NCBI RefSeq assembly: GCF_900103505.1
Contig: NZ_FNIA01000016.1
Location: 1 to 64,000, forward strand
Direction: 5' to 3'
DNA: 64,000 nt
Origin: Haloarchaeobius iranensis
GTDB taxonomy: Archaea > Halobacteriota > Halobacteria > Halobacteriales > Natrialbaceae
The notes below the pieces were generated by a model. The model worked only from the letters and a program-made list of their open reading frames with translations. It was not told the origin of the DNA and did no database searches. Positions 8,036-15,478 of the stretch are shown piece by piece. Both the position numbers and the translations under genes were made by a program. Position 1 is the first letter of the stretch; the number at the start of each line of letters is the position of its first letter.

Positions 8036-8365
8036 ATGATCTGGGAAGTATTCAGACAGGAGAAGTCGGGCGACTACCACAAGCACTGTGGGAACGTCCA
8101 CGCACCGGACCGGGAGATGGCACTGCTGTTCGCCGAGGTCCAGCACGGGCGCCGCAAGCCCACGAACAGCCTGTGGGTCACCCCGCAGAAGGAGATCGGC
8201 GAGGTCGACACCGAGGACACGGCCTTCGGCGGGACGACCGACAAGTCCTACCGGTGGGCCATGACCTACAACTTCGAGGCCGCCGCGTCCGAGGTCGAGG
8301 AGTCCGAGAGCGAGCAGGCGACGGCCGACCGCGAGCGCAAGGCCCAGATCGAGGGTGGTAGCTGA
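8036..8365 (+). CDS. paaB: Phenylacetyl-CoA epoxidase subunit PaaB
   Basis: A 109-residue protein with the PaaB signature: WEVFRQEKSGDYHKHCGNVHAPDREMALLFAEV, then a LWVTPQKEI strand. PaaB is a small structural subunit that bridges PaaAC heterodimers in the epoxidase complex. The C-terminal 30 residues are a charged, haloarchaea-style tail. The ATG lies 4 bases after the paaA stop, and the stop overlaps the paaC start (TGATG at 8363-8367). Confidence 0.92.
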   Translation: MIWEVFRQEKSGDYHKHCGNVHAPDREMALLFAEVQHGRRKPTNSLWVTPQKEIGEVDTEDTAFGGTTDKSYRWAMTYNFEAAASEVEESESEQATADRERKAQIEGGS

Positions 8366-9237
8366 TGGCGGCCGTCGAGGAGCTCTCCGAGCCCGGTGAG
8401 CTGACCGCCGAGGAGCGCGAGGCCGTGCAGCACCAGCTGTTCCGGCTGGCGGACGACGAGTTCGTCGTCGCCGAACGCTACACGGAGTGGCAGGTCAAGG
8501 CTCCGACCCTCGAGTCGGACCTCGCGTTCTCGAACATCGCACAGGACGAGCTGGGTCACGCCCGGCTCTGGTACGACCTGCTCCAGGACTGGGGGGCCGA
8601 GGAGTCCGAGCTCATCTGGGAGCGCGACCCGTCGGAGTGGCGTCACTCCACGCTGGTCGAGCTGCCGTTCGACGAGGGCGACTGGGCGGACCCGGTCCTC
8701 CGCTCGTACCTCTACGACGTGGCCGAGGACATCCAGCTCCGCGCGCTGCAGGACTCGTCGTACCCGCGCATCCGCGACCGCGTCGGGAAGATACTCGGCG
8801 AGGAGGACTACCACCGCGAGCACGCGGCGAACTGGCTCGAACGGCTCTGCGAGGAGGACGAGAGCCGCGAGCGCGTCCAGGCGGCCCTCGACCGGCTGTT
8901 CCCGTACGCACTGACGCTGTTCGCGCCGACCGACGAGGAGGTCGAGGACCGCATCGACGACCTCGGCATCCGCACCGAGCCGCTCGTCACCATGCGCGAG
9001 GAGTGGCTCGACGAGGTCGTCCCGTACCTCGAGTCGCTGGGCCTCAGTATCGACGACGCCGAACTGCCCGAGCAGTACGACGTCCACCACAACCAGTTCG
9101 ACCTCCCCGATGCCGTCGGCCGCGACCAGTCCCACACCGACGACTGGTACGACCTGCAGGAGGATTTCACGCACTCGTACCGGGAGCTCGGCCGCACCAG
9201 CGCCGAACGCATCATGAAGGACCCCGACGATGAGTAA
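8365..9237 (+). CDS. paaC: Phenylacetyl-CoA epoxidase subunit PaaC (structural)
   Basis: A 290-residue ferritin-like protein matching PaaC, the structural partner of PaaA. Di-iron-like motifs are retained: Glu62-x-x-His65 (AQDELGHARLWY) and EEDYHREHAANW near residue 150; PaaC in bacteria keeps the fold but is not thought to be the catalytic subunit. Later conserved segments include LFPYALTLFAPTDEE. The gene overlaps paaB by one base and paaD by 8 bases, showing tight translational coupling. Confidence 0.93.
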   Translation: MAAVEELSEPGELTAEEREAVQHQLFRLADDEFVVAERYTEWQVKAPTLESDLAFSNIAQDELGHARLWYDLLQDWGAEESELIWERDPSEWRHSTLVELPFDEGDWADPVLRSYLYDVAEDIQLRALQDSSYPRIRDRVGKILGEEDYHREHAANWLERLCEEDESRERVQAALDRLFPYALTLFAPTDEEVEDRIDDLGIRTEPLVTMREEWLDEVVPYLESLGLSIDDAELPEQYDVHHNQFDLPDAVGRDQSHTDDWYDLQEDFTHSYRELGRTSAERIMKDPDDE

Positions 9238-9700
9238 CGCCTACGACACCGACATCCCGGACTCGGTCGACCCAGTCGACGACGACTGCGTAGAGCCCGC
9301 CGGGGAGGCCTGTGCGTACACCGAGTACGTCGAGGGTGAGGCGTACGACGACGTGCCCGCGACCGGCGAGGGTGCCGAGGGCATCGAACGCGACGTCTGG
9401 GACACCCTATACGAGATCGAGGACCCGGAGATGCCGATCTCCATCGTCGACCTCGGGCTCATCTACGGCGTCAGCGTCGACGACACCGACGACGGCACCG
9501 TCGCCACGGTCGACATGACGCTGACGTACTCGGGCTGTCCCGCACGGGACATGCTCCAGGACCAGATGCAGGAGGCCGTGGAGGCCGTCGAGGGCGTCGA
9601 CCGCGCCGACCTCCGCCTGGTCTGGTCGCCGGAGTGGAACCTCGAGCTGGTGACCGAACAGGGCGAACAGGACCTCCGCGAGTTCGGACTCAGCATATGA
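9230..9700 (+). CDS. paaD: PaaD-like MIP18/DUF59 protein (Fe-S maturation), lacks its zinc ribbon
   Basis: A 156-residue protein. After a 45-residue acidic extension comes a MIP18/DUF59 domain: DPEMPISIVDLGLIYGV, then MTLTYSGCPARDMLQDQM with the family's conserved cysteine, then WSPEWNLELVTEQG. PaaD proteins help mature the iron-sulfur or di-iron centres of the epoxidase system. Bacterial PaaD continues into a C-terminal zinc ribbon; here the protein stops at FGLSI and the ribbon is encoded by the next gene, whose ATG overlaps this stop (ATGA at 9697-9700). Confidence 0.9.
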   Translation: MSNAYDTDIPDSVDPVDDDCVEPAGEACAYTEYVEGEAYDDVPATGEGAEGIERDVWDTLYEIEDPEMPISIVDLGLIYGVSVDDTDDGTVATVDMTLTYSGCPARDMLQDQMQEAVEAVEGVDRADLRLVWSPEWNLELVTEQGEQDLREFGLSI

Positions 9701-9864
9701 GACGCGCGGACCCATCCGTCACGACCAGCGGCGACATGGAGGGAGCCGAGTGTCCGTACTGCGGCTCCGAGAACACCGTCCGCGACCACCCGAAGGGCCC
9801 GTCGCTCTGCCGGTCGATGCACTACTGCAACGACTGCGAACAGCCCTTCGAGAAGTTCGAATAA
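9697..9864 (+). CDS. Free-standing PaaD zinc-ribbon domain protein
   Basis: A 55-residue protein with Cys19-x-x-Cys22 (CPYCGS) and Cys44-x-x-Cys47 (CNDC), an additional Cys38, and the ending CEQPFEKFE. This closely resembles the C-terminal zinc ribbon of bacterial PaaD (CPRCGS ... ALYRC..C.EPF.-F). It starts inside the stop codon of the paaD gene. I read it as the second half of PaaD carried as a separate polypeptide; it presumably reassociates with the DUF59 half. The ATG at 9697 is chosen for the overlap; an in-frame start upstream would lie inside paaD. Confidence 0.85.
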   Translation: MRRADPSVTTSGDMEGAECPYCGSENTVRDHPKGPSLCRSMHYCNDCEQPFEKFE

Positions 9865-10069
9865 CCGGCCTGTTTCCTCCGCTTTCGGCAGTTTGGGCGG
9901 CCGCTCACGCTGATGATTCGGTCGCACCGACCACGCGCCGGTGCGCTGCCGACACCGTCCACCCGGGCGTTCCGGGGGTTCCGGTACCGGCGAGTCACTC
10001 CCGAACCACAGCCGCAGCTCCGGGTTCACGTTGCGGTACGTGCTGTCGCAGAGAGAATCGTGCGGGCGC

Positions 10070-10231
10070 TCAGTTCGGTCCCGCTACCTCGAGTGTGTAG
10101 TCAGAACGGATCCACGCGTCCTCGTTCTCCGAGTCGAAGATCTCGACTCGGCCGTCGTCGGATTCGCGTGCTCTGAATCTCGTGTCGATAGCTTGGGGGC
10201 CGTCTGCGGTCGTGTCGTTCGCGCTGTTCAT
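10070..10231 (-). CDS. Small conserved haloarchaeal protein (possibly DUF7331)
   Basis: A 53-residue acidic protein. The C-terminal part, with RFRARESDDGRVEIFDSEN then EDAWIRSDYTLEV, matches a pattern I know from short haloarchaeal proteins labelled DUF7331. The ATG at 10231 starts at MNSANDTTADG; an upstream ATG at 10270 only adds shadow sequence. Function unknown. Confidence 0.6.
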   Translation of the reverse strand: MNSANDTTADGPQAIDTRFRARESDDGRVEIFDSENEDAWIRSDYTLEVAGPN

Positions 10232-10396
10232 AGTCTCTGTCGGGCGTTGTGGCCCGAATCGCGGTATCAAATGGAGACGGGTCCGCAGGCATAAGCTTTC
10301 CGCCGTGACTGGTTCCGGCCTCCAAACCCTTTAATCACGTTCTAGGACTGGAGCGAGTCGGTGGCCTTTACTCGTCTGGCAGGCGAAGACGCGTCC

Positions 10397-11251
10397 ATGA
10401 CAGGAGATGGGTGGTTCGCTGGCTGCGATGCCGGCGACACCGCCACGGGGGCAGAGCACGTCCGCGAGGGCCGTGCCGACGCGCCGGCGGACTGGCCCGC
10501 ACGGGCCGTCGAGTCCGGCTTCGCACCCGACGAGGAGACGTACTACACGGCGCTGCACGAGGCCTGCGTGGCCGCCACACGGGACGAGGCCACCGAGGCC
10601 GAGCGCGCCGGGGACCAGCAGCTCGTCCACGCCGTCCGCGCGATGGACGACTGCATGCGGACGGCCAACGAACTCGCTGAGCGGCTGAGCGAGTGGGCGG
10701 GTGCGCTGTTCGACGCGGACGGCGGCGGCGTCGAGTTCGCGAGGGCGGTCGCGGACCGCGAGCCGACGACGCCCGACGAGGAGCGCGCGGTGTCGCTCGC
10801 CGGGCGCGTGGTCGACCTCGCCGACGAGGCTGCGGACCTGGAGGCGTACGTCGAGACCCGCGCACCGACGGTCGCGCCGAACCTCGCCGCGATGGCCGGG
10901 CCGGTGCTCGCCGCGCGGCTCGTCGCGCTCGCTGGCGGGCTGGAGTCCCTCGCGAAGAAACCCAGCGGGACGGTACAGGTGCTCGGCGCTGAGGACGCGC
11001 TCTTTGCACACCTCCGTGGTCACGCGTCGTCGCCGAAACACGGCGTCATCTACACCCACGAGTACGTTCGAGGGACGCGGCCGGCGGACCGCGGGTCCGC
11101 TGCCCGTGCGGTCGCCGGGAAGCTGGCCATCGCCGCCCGCGTCGACCACTACTCGGGCGAGCGCAAGCCGGAACTCGACGCCGAGCTGGACGAGCGCATG
11201 GCGACCATCCGGGCGCGGGCCGAGGACGACGAGGAGGGCGACGACGGATGA
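10397..11251 (+). CDS. nop5: NOP5/NOP56 family box C/D RNP core protein
   Basis: A 284-residue protein of the archaeal Nop5 family. The N-terminal and middle helices (coiled-coil region about residues 70-155) are followed by the Nop domain, with PNLAAMAGPVLAARLVALAGG, KKPSGTVQVLGAEDALF and SSPKHGVIYTHEYVRG, which binds the L7Ae-kink-turn complex. It forms the box C/D methylation RNP with fibrillarin. The ATG at 10397 (MTGDGWFAG) is preferred; the upstream ATG at 10361 overlaps the promoter. Its stop overlaps the start of the fibrillarin gene by 4 bases, so the two are co-transcribed. Confidence 0.92.
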   Translation: MTGDGWFAGCDAGDTATGAEHVREGRADAPADWPARAVESGFAPDEETYYTALHEACVAATRDEATEAERAGDQQLVHAVRAMDDCMRTANELAERLSEWAGALFDADGGGVEFARAVADREPTTPDEERAVSLAGRVVDLADEAADLEAYVETRAPTVAPNLAAMAGPVLAARLVALAGGLESLAKKPSGTVQVLGAEDALFAHLRGHASSPKHGVIYTHEYVRGTRPADRGSAARAVAGKLAIAARVDHYSGERKPELDAELDERMATIRARAEDDEEGDDG

Positions 11252-11910
11252 CCGCGACGCCACTCGCCGACGGCGGCGACGGTCACCTCCCCGACGGTGT
11301 CGAACCCAGGACGTTCGACGGCGACCAGCGCCTGGCCACCCGCGGCGAACCGGTGTACGGCGAGCCCGTGCAGGACGGCTGGCGAGCGTGGGACCCCGGT
11401 CGCTCGAAGCTCGGGGCGATGCTGGGCCGCGGGGTCGAGACCGGGTTCGCGGGCGGCGACACCGTCCTCTACCTCGGTGCGGCCAGCGGGACCACCGTGA
11501 GCCACGTCGCGGACTTCGCCGGTCCGACGTACGCCGTCGAGTTCGCGCCCCGCCCGGCACGGGACCTCGTGCGGGCCGCCGAGAGCCGGCCGAACCTGTT
11601 CCCCCTGCTGAAGGACGCCCGCAAGCCGGCGACGTACGCCCACGTCGTCGAGTCGGGTGTCGACGTGTTGTTCCAGGACGTGGCGACGCGGGGGCAGGGC
11701 GAGGTCGCCTGTCGGAACCGCCAGTTCCTCGCGGACGACGGCTGGCTCGTCGCCACCATCAAGGCCCGGAGCGAGGACGTGACGGGCCCCACCGAAGTCA
11801 CGTTCGGCCACGTCGTCGAGACAATCGAGTCCGAGTACGAGGTCGTCACCACGGAGCGGATGGACCCGCTCCACGAGGACCACCTCGCCGTCGTCGCGCG
11901 TCCGCGGTGA
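11248..11910 (+). CDS. flpA: Fibrillarin-like rRNA/tRNA 2'-O-methyltransferase
   Basis: A 220-residue SAM-dependent methyltransferase of the fibrillarin family, the catalytic part of the box C/D guide RNP that 2'-O-methylates rRNA and tRNA. Visible motifs are YGEPVQDGWRAWDPGRSKLGAML before the Rossmann domain, LYLGAASGTTVSHVAD (SAM loop), YAVEFAPRPARDL, the DVLFQDVATRGQ strand with its Asp, and LVATIKARSED. Its start codon overlaps the nop5 stop. Confidence 0.95.
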   Translation: MTATPLADGGDGHLPDGVEPRTFDGDQRLATRGEPVYGEPVQDGWRAWDPGRSKLGAMLGRGVETGFAGGDTVLYLGAASGTTVSHVADFAGPTYAVEFAPRPARDLVRAAESRPNLFPLLKDARKPATYAHVVESGVDVLFQDVATRGQGEVACRNRQFLADDGWLVATIKARSEDVTGPTEVTFGHVVETIESEYEVVTTERMDPLHEDHLAVVARPR

Positions 11911-11961
11911 AGCTGCCCGACTCCGCACGCCTTTTGAGGCATCCCCTCGAAGGGTTGTCCG

Positions 11962-13047
11962 ATGGAGCGAGGGTCACCCGACGCGTTCGCCGAGCAGGGA
12001 ACGCTCGGGGTCGAAGAGGAGTTCTTCGTGGTCGACGAGGCCGGCTACCCCGTCTCGGGCAGTGACGAGCTGGTCTACGAGGGCGAGCGACCGGCGCGAC
12101 TGGCGGACCGCCTCGACCACGAGCTGTTCAAGACCGTCATCGAGACACAGACACCGAAGTCCGAGAGCCTCGCGGCGGCGCGGGAGAACGTCCACGCCGT
12201 CCGGGAGGCACTCGTCGAGTACGCCGCCGAACACGGCTTCCGGGTCGCGGCCGCAGGGCTGCACCCGGCCGCCCGGTGGCGCGAACTCGAACACGCAGAG
12301 AAGGACCGCTACCGGGCCCAGCTCGAACGCATCCAGTACCCACAGCACCGGAACACGACCGCCGGGCTGCACGTCCACGTCGGCGTGGACGACCCCGACA
12401 AGGCGGTCTGGGTGTCGAACCGGCTGCGCTGGCACCTCCCGGTGATGCTCGCGCTCTCGGCGAACTCGCCGTACTGGAACGGCTACGACACCGGGCTCGC
12501 CTCCGCCCGCGCGAAGATCTTCGAGGGACTGCCCAACACGGGGATGCCCACCGCGTTCGCGGACTACGAGGCGTACCAGCGCTTCGAGAACCGGATGATA
12601 GACAGCGGGTCGATCAACGACCGCGGCGAGCTCTGGCACGACGTGCGGCCCCACTCCGGCCACGGGACCGTCGAGGTGCGGACACCGGACGCGCAGGCCG
12701 ACCCCGCTGTCGTCCTCGCGTTCGTCGAGTACACCGAGGCGCTCGTGACCGACCTCTCGGAGCGGTACGAGGACCTGGCGGCCCCCGACGGCACGGACGG
12801 CTGCATGCGCCGCGAGGTGCTCGACGAGAACAAGTGGCGGGCGCTCCGCTACGGCCACGCCGCCTCGTTCGTCGAGCGCGAGGGAACTGGCACGGTCGAC
12901 CTCGGCGAGGTCGTCGACCGCGAGTGCGACCGACTCGGCGTCTCGGGCATCCGCGACGTGTACGACGCCGACAGCGGGGCCACCCGGCAGCGACGCGTCC
13001 TCGAATCGGAGGGTCTCGACGCGCTCTGTCGGGAGCTCCTGGTGTGA
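11962..13047 (+). CDS. gshA: Glutamate-cysteine ligase (gamma-glutamylcysteine synthesis)
   Basis: A 361-residue GCS2/YbdK-family enzyme. It joins glutamate and cysteine with ATP. Landmarks are [11 protein letters not shown] (ATP/metal Glu residues), [26 protein letters not shown] with the HVHV motif, [25 protein letters not shown] and [11 protein letters not shown]. Halobacteria use gamma-glutamylcysteine as their main low-molecular-weight thiol and lack the second glutathione enzyme, so this is likely the end step for that thiol here. It is preceded by a TATA-like CCTTTTGA about 27 bases before the ATG. Confidence 0.92.
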   Translation: MERGSPDAFAEQGTLGVEEEFFVVDEAGYPVSGSDELVYEGERPARLADRLDHELFKTVIETQTPKSESLAAARENVHAVREALVEYAAEHGFRVAAAGLHPAARWRELEHAEKDRYRAQLERIQYPQHRNTTAGLHVHVGVDDPDKAVWVSNRLRWHLPVMLALSANSPYWNGYDTGLASARAKIFEGLPNTGMPTAFADYEAYQRFENRMIDSGSINDRGELWHDVRPHSGHGTVEVRTPDAQADPAVVLAFVEYTEALVTDLSERYEDLAAPDGTDGCMRREVLDENKWRALRYGHAASFVEREGTGTVDLGEVVDRECDRLGVSGIRDVYDADSGATRQRRVLESEGLDALCRELLV

Positions 13048-13094
13048 GCAATGGGTTTTTACCACTCCGAGGCTTGTGTCCTCCTGTAGAGGAC

Positions 13095-13643
13095 ATGTCT
13101 TCTGACGACACAGACCACGACGAGCACGTGACCGACGACGAGTTCGAGGACTTCGACGACCGATCGAGACGAGACAGGGCCGTCGAAGGGTTCGACCAGG
13201 GCCTCGTCGACCTCCTCTCGTGGGTACTCGACACCGAGACCCGCGCGAAGATCTACGTCTACCTCCAGAAGCGCCCCGGCAGTACGAGCGAGGAGATCGC
13301 CCAGGGGACGGGCCTGTACCCCTCCACCGTCCGGGAGGCGCTCGCCGAACTGCACGACGAGGAGAAGGTCCACCGCGAGAAGCGCGAGAGCGCCGGCGCG
13401 GGGAACAATCCCTACGAGTACACGGCCATCCCGCCGAGTGAACTCGTGGGCGGTGTCGTCGGGCAGGTACAGGAGGAGCTGAACACCGTCTTCAACCTCG
13501 ACAAGGTGCTCGACGAGGAGCGCCGCAGCGAGGACAGCACGGCCGAACCGGTCACGATAACCGTCGAGGAGGTCTCCGACGCGGACGCGGACGACGGCGA
13601 CGGGGACTCGACGGCAGAGGACGGCCAGCCCACGTCGGAGTAG
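13095..13643 (+). CDS. Winged-helix transcriptional regulator (TrmB/MarR-like)
   Basis: A 182-residue regulator. A 35-residue acidic N-terminus is followed by a winged helix: DTETRAKIYVYLQKRPGS, a recognition helix at GTGLYPSTVREALAELHDEEK, and a wing with GAGNNPYEYTAIPPSEL. The C-terminal third is a helix (GQVQEELNTVFNLDKVL) and a highly acidic tail. Target genes unknown; it lies downstream of gshA and upstream of coaD but has its own TATA-like TTTTTACCA near 13066. Confidence 0.82.
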   Translation: MSSDDTDHDEHVTDDEFEDFDDRSRRDRAVEGFDQGLVDLLSWVLDTETRAKIYVYLQKRPGSTSEEIAQGTGLYPSTVREALAELHDEEKVHREKRESAGAGNNPYEYTAIPPSELVGGVVGQVQEELNTVFNLDKVLDEERRSEDSTAEPVTITVEEVSDADADDGDGDSTAEDGQPTSE

Positions 13644-13682
13644 TGCTCGCCGACGGCCGACCCACGCTTTCGACTCTTTTAT

Positions 13683-13708
13683 TGCACGGGCAGGCTTTGG
13701 CCCGTGCA
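13683..13708. promoter_or_regulatory. Perfect 9-base inverted repeat at the coaD start
   Basis: TGCACGGGC (13683-13691) and GCCCGTGCA (13700-13708) form a perfect inverted repeat with an eight-base centre. It begins right after a TATA-like CTTTTATT and ends on the A of the coaD ATG, so it covers the probable transcription start of a leaderless mRNA. It can be an operator on DNA; on RNA little of it would be transcribed if the mRNA is leaderless. Confidence 0.6.
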
Positions 13709-14196
13709 TGAAAGTCGCGCTGGGCGGGACGTTCGACCCGGTGCACGACGGGCACCGTGCACTGTTCGAGCGAGCGTTCGAACTCGGCGACGTGACGGTC
13801 GGCCTGACGAGCGACGAGCTCGCTCCGAAGACCCGTAACGTCGACCGATACGTCAGGCCCTACGACGAACGAGCCGCGGCCCTCGAACGGGAGTTGACAG
13901 AACTCGCCGCGGAGCACGACCGCGAGTTCGAGGTGCGCGAGCTGACCGAGCCCACCGGTATCGCGACGGAACCACAGTTCGACTATCTGGTGGTCTCGCC
14001 CGAGACCCGCGACGGCGGCGAGCTGGTCAACGAGGTCAGGCGCGACCGCGGCCACGAGCCGCTCACCGTGGAGGTCGTCGACCACGTCTACGCCGAGGAC
14101 GGCGAGGTCATCTCGAGCACCCGAATCGTCGAGGGCGAGATCGACGAGCACGGCAACCGCACGCCAGAGCGCGACGGCCGCGACGCCACTCGGTAG
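13708..14196 (+). CDS. coaD: Phosphopantetheine adenylyltransferase
   Basis: A 162-residue nucleotidyltransferase of the archaeal CoaD type, which makes dephospho-CoA from phosphopantetheine and ATP. The N-terminal VALGGTFDPVHDGHRALFERA carries the nucleotide-binding T/HxGH motif (HDGH), and the C-terminal ISSTRIVEGEID has the ISSTxIR-type phosphate loop. Length is normal for the archaeal type. A perfect inverted repeat ends at its start codon. Its 3' end faces the TFB-like gene (convergent, 1 base apart). Confidence 0.93.
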   Translation: MKVALGGTFDPVHDGHRALFERAFELGDVTVGLTSDELAPKTRNVDRYVRPYDERAAALERELTELAAEHDREFEVRELTEPTGIATEPQFDYLVVSPETRDGGELVNEVRRDRGHEPLTVEVVDHVYAEDGEVISSTRIVEGEIDEHGNRTPERDGRDATR

Positions 14197-14197
14197 C

Positions 14198-14533
14198 TCA
14201 CCAACTGGGCGGCTGCAACCCGGCCGACTCGAGGACATCCTTCCACCGTTGCTGAATCGACAGCCGTGAGACGCCCGCAGCCTCGGCCACCTCGGTCTGG
14301 CTGCGGCCCTCGCTCGCCACCAGCGCGCCGGCGTAGAGACTCGCCGCCATCGCCGGCCCTTTCGAGCGGTCGGACTCCGGCACCGAGGAGAGGAACATGT
14401 CCACTGCGTACGAGCGTGCGTCGGCGCTCAGGTCGAGTCGGTCGGCGGCGGCCTCTATCTCGGCCAGCCACTCCTCGTTCTCGACCTGGTCCCGTGCGCT
14501 GTACATGCCCGGTCGTAGCGCGTTCTCGTACAT
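14198..14533 (-). CDS. Short TFIIB/cyclin-fold protein
   Basis: A 111-residue, mostly helical protein matching a single cyclin fold of archaeal TFB: LSADARSYAVDMFLSSVPESDRSKGPAMAASLYAGALVAS followed by the helix-turn-helix QTEVAEAAGVSRLSIQQRWKDVL. The zinc ribbon, B-reader and first cyclin repeat of a full TFB (about 320 residues) are missing, so it cannot serve as a normal initiation factor. Haloarchaea carry such short TFIIB-family proteins; a regulator role is inferred. ATG at 14533 (MYENALRPGMYS). Confidence 0.75.
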   Translation of the reverse strand: MYENALRPGMYSARDQVENEEWLAEIEAAADRLDLSADARSYAVDMFLSSVPESDRSKGPAMAASLYAGALVASEGRSQTEVAEAAGVSRLSIQQRWKDVLESAGLQPPSW

Positions 14534-14593
14534 AAATCGCCTGCCGTTGGAACCCGACAGGTTCTTACAGCCCTCGGGTGAAATTTGGGCCGA

Positions 14594-14677
14594 GCGCGGG
14601 TAGCCAAGCCAGGAAACGGCGCAGCGCTTAGGACGCTGTCCCGAAGGGGTCCGCCGGTTCAAATCCGGTCCCGCGCA
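14594..14677 (+). tRNA. tRNA-Leu (anticodon UAG)
   Basis: The sequence folds into a class II cloverleaf. Acceptor arms are GCGCGGG (14594-14600) and CCCGCGC (14670-14676) with discriminator A. The D-arm is closed by GCC/GGC, the anticodon stem is CAGCG/CGCTG, and the loop CTTAGGA carries TAG, which reads CUA. The long variable arm (CCC-GAA-GGG) is typical of tRNA-Leu. The T-arm has GGTTCAAATCC. No intron is present and CCA is not encoded. The sequence after the 3' end is a purine/GC tract that pairs with nothing obvious. Confidence 0.95.
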
Positions 14678-14910
14678 CTGAGCGAGGGAGCGCAGCGACC
14701 GAGCGAAGGAGCAGGACCGGATTGTGAACCAGGGAGAGACAGTGCTGCAAACCCGGCTCGGAGGGCGTCCCGAATCACCACGAGCTATTCGACGAGTTCT
14801 CAGTTTCAGAAAAGGAATTCGCCGGACGTATCTTAATATTCGAAACTGAATCTGGATAAAATACGCACTCGGCCAGCAGGTATTAATACTCGAATGGCCA
14901 TGTCCCGCGT
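14678..14910. promoter_or_regulatory. Pilin promoter region with repeats
   Basis: TTAATATTCGAA (14833-14844) and TTAATACTCGAA (14883-14894) form an 11-of-12 direct repeat 50 bases apart. The second overlaps GTATTAATAC (14880-14889), a 10-base palindrome that is also the likely TATA box 22-31 bases before the pilin ATG. TCAGTTTC (14800-14807) and GAAACTGA (14842-14849) form an inverted repeat around the first copy. No other gene was seen between the tRNA and the pilin. Confidence 0.5.
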
Positions 14911-15414
14911 ATGAGAGGGCAACGAGGTGTATCGTCCGTGGTGGCGACGGTGCTCCTCATCGCGGTGGTGCTGGTGGTCGCGGTCGCCGCGGGGAACTTC
15001 GCGCTGCAGTTCGCGGACAGCACGCAGGAGCCGGCACCGCAGGTCCACGCGTCGATGACGCCCATCGAGGCGTCGGACGGCTACCTGAACATCACGAAGA
15101 ACGGCGGGGACGAGCTGCGGGTGGCGGAGCTCGAGATCCAGATCCGGAACGCGAGCGGCGGCGGGACGGTCCGCCTGGTGAACCTCCCGGCGACCGGCGG
15201 CTCGCTGAACGGCACGACCCTGGAGGGCGATGCGGGCATGGTCACCAACGCGAGCGGTGTCATCGTGAGCACCGACGCGAACGTCGAGTGGACTGCTGGC
15301 GACGAAATCGGCGTCGAGCTGCCGAACGTCGACGCCGGCGACAGGCTCGTCGTCCGTATCATCCACCCCGAGACGGACAGCATCGTCTGGGAGGAGACCG
15401 TGACGGTGTCGTAG
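14911..15414 (+). CDS. Type IV pilin-like protein with class III signal peptide
   Basis: A 167-residue secreted protein. The N-terminus MRGQRGVSSVVATVLLIAVVLVVAVAAG is a prepilin leader: a short basic head, cleavage expected after RGQRG by the archaeal prepilin peptidase PibD, then the hydrophobic stem. The rest is a beta-rich globular domain with Asn-x-Thr/Ser sites (NITKNGG, NASGG, NGTT) that may be N-glycosylated. It matches haloarchaeal archaeal-type pilins. The gene is alone, with a TATA box and repeats just upstream. Confidence 0.87.
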   Translation: MRGQRGVSSVVATVLLIAVVLVVAVAAGNFALQFADSTQEPAPQVHASMTPIEASDGYLNITKNGGDELRVAELEIQIRNASGGGTVRLVNLPATGGSLNGTTLEGDAGMVTNASGVIVSTDANVEWTAGDEIGVELPNVDAGDRLVVRIIHPETDSIVWEETVTVS

Positions 15415-15478
15415 GCGTTCTCTCGGCGTCGTGCCGGCCCCGCAAACCTTTTTCATACCCGCTTTGTTGGTTTTCCCA

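Noticed and set aside
14594-14910. tRNA-Leu as an integration site for an element carrying the recombinases
   Set aside because: No copy of the tRNA 3' end was found elsewhere in the window, and neither recombinase is adjacent.
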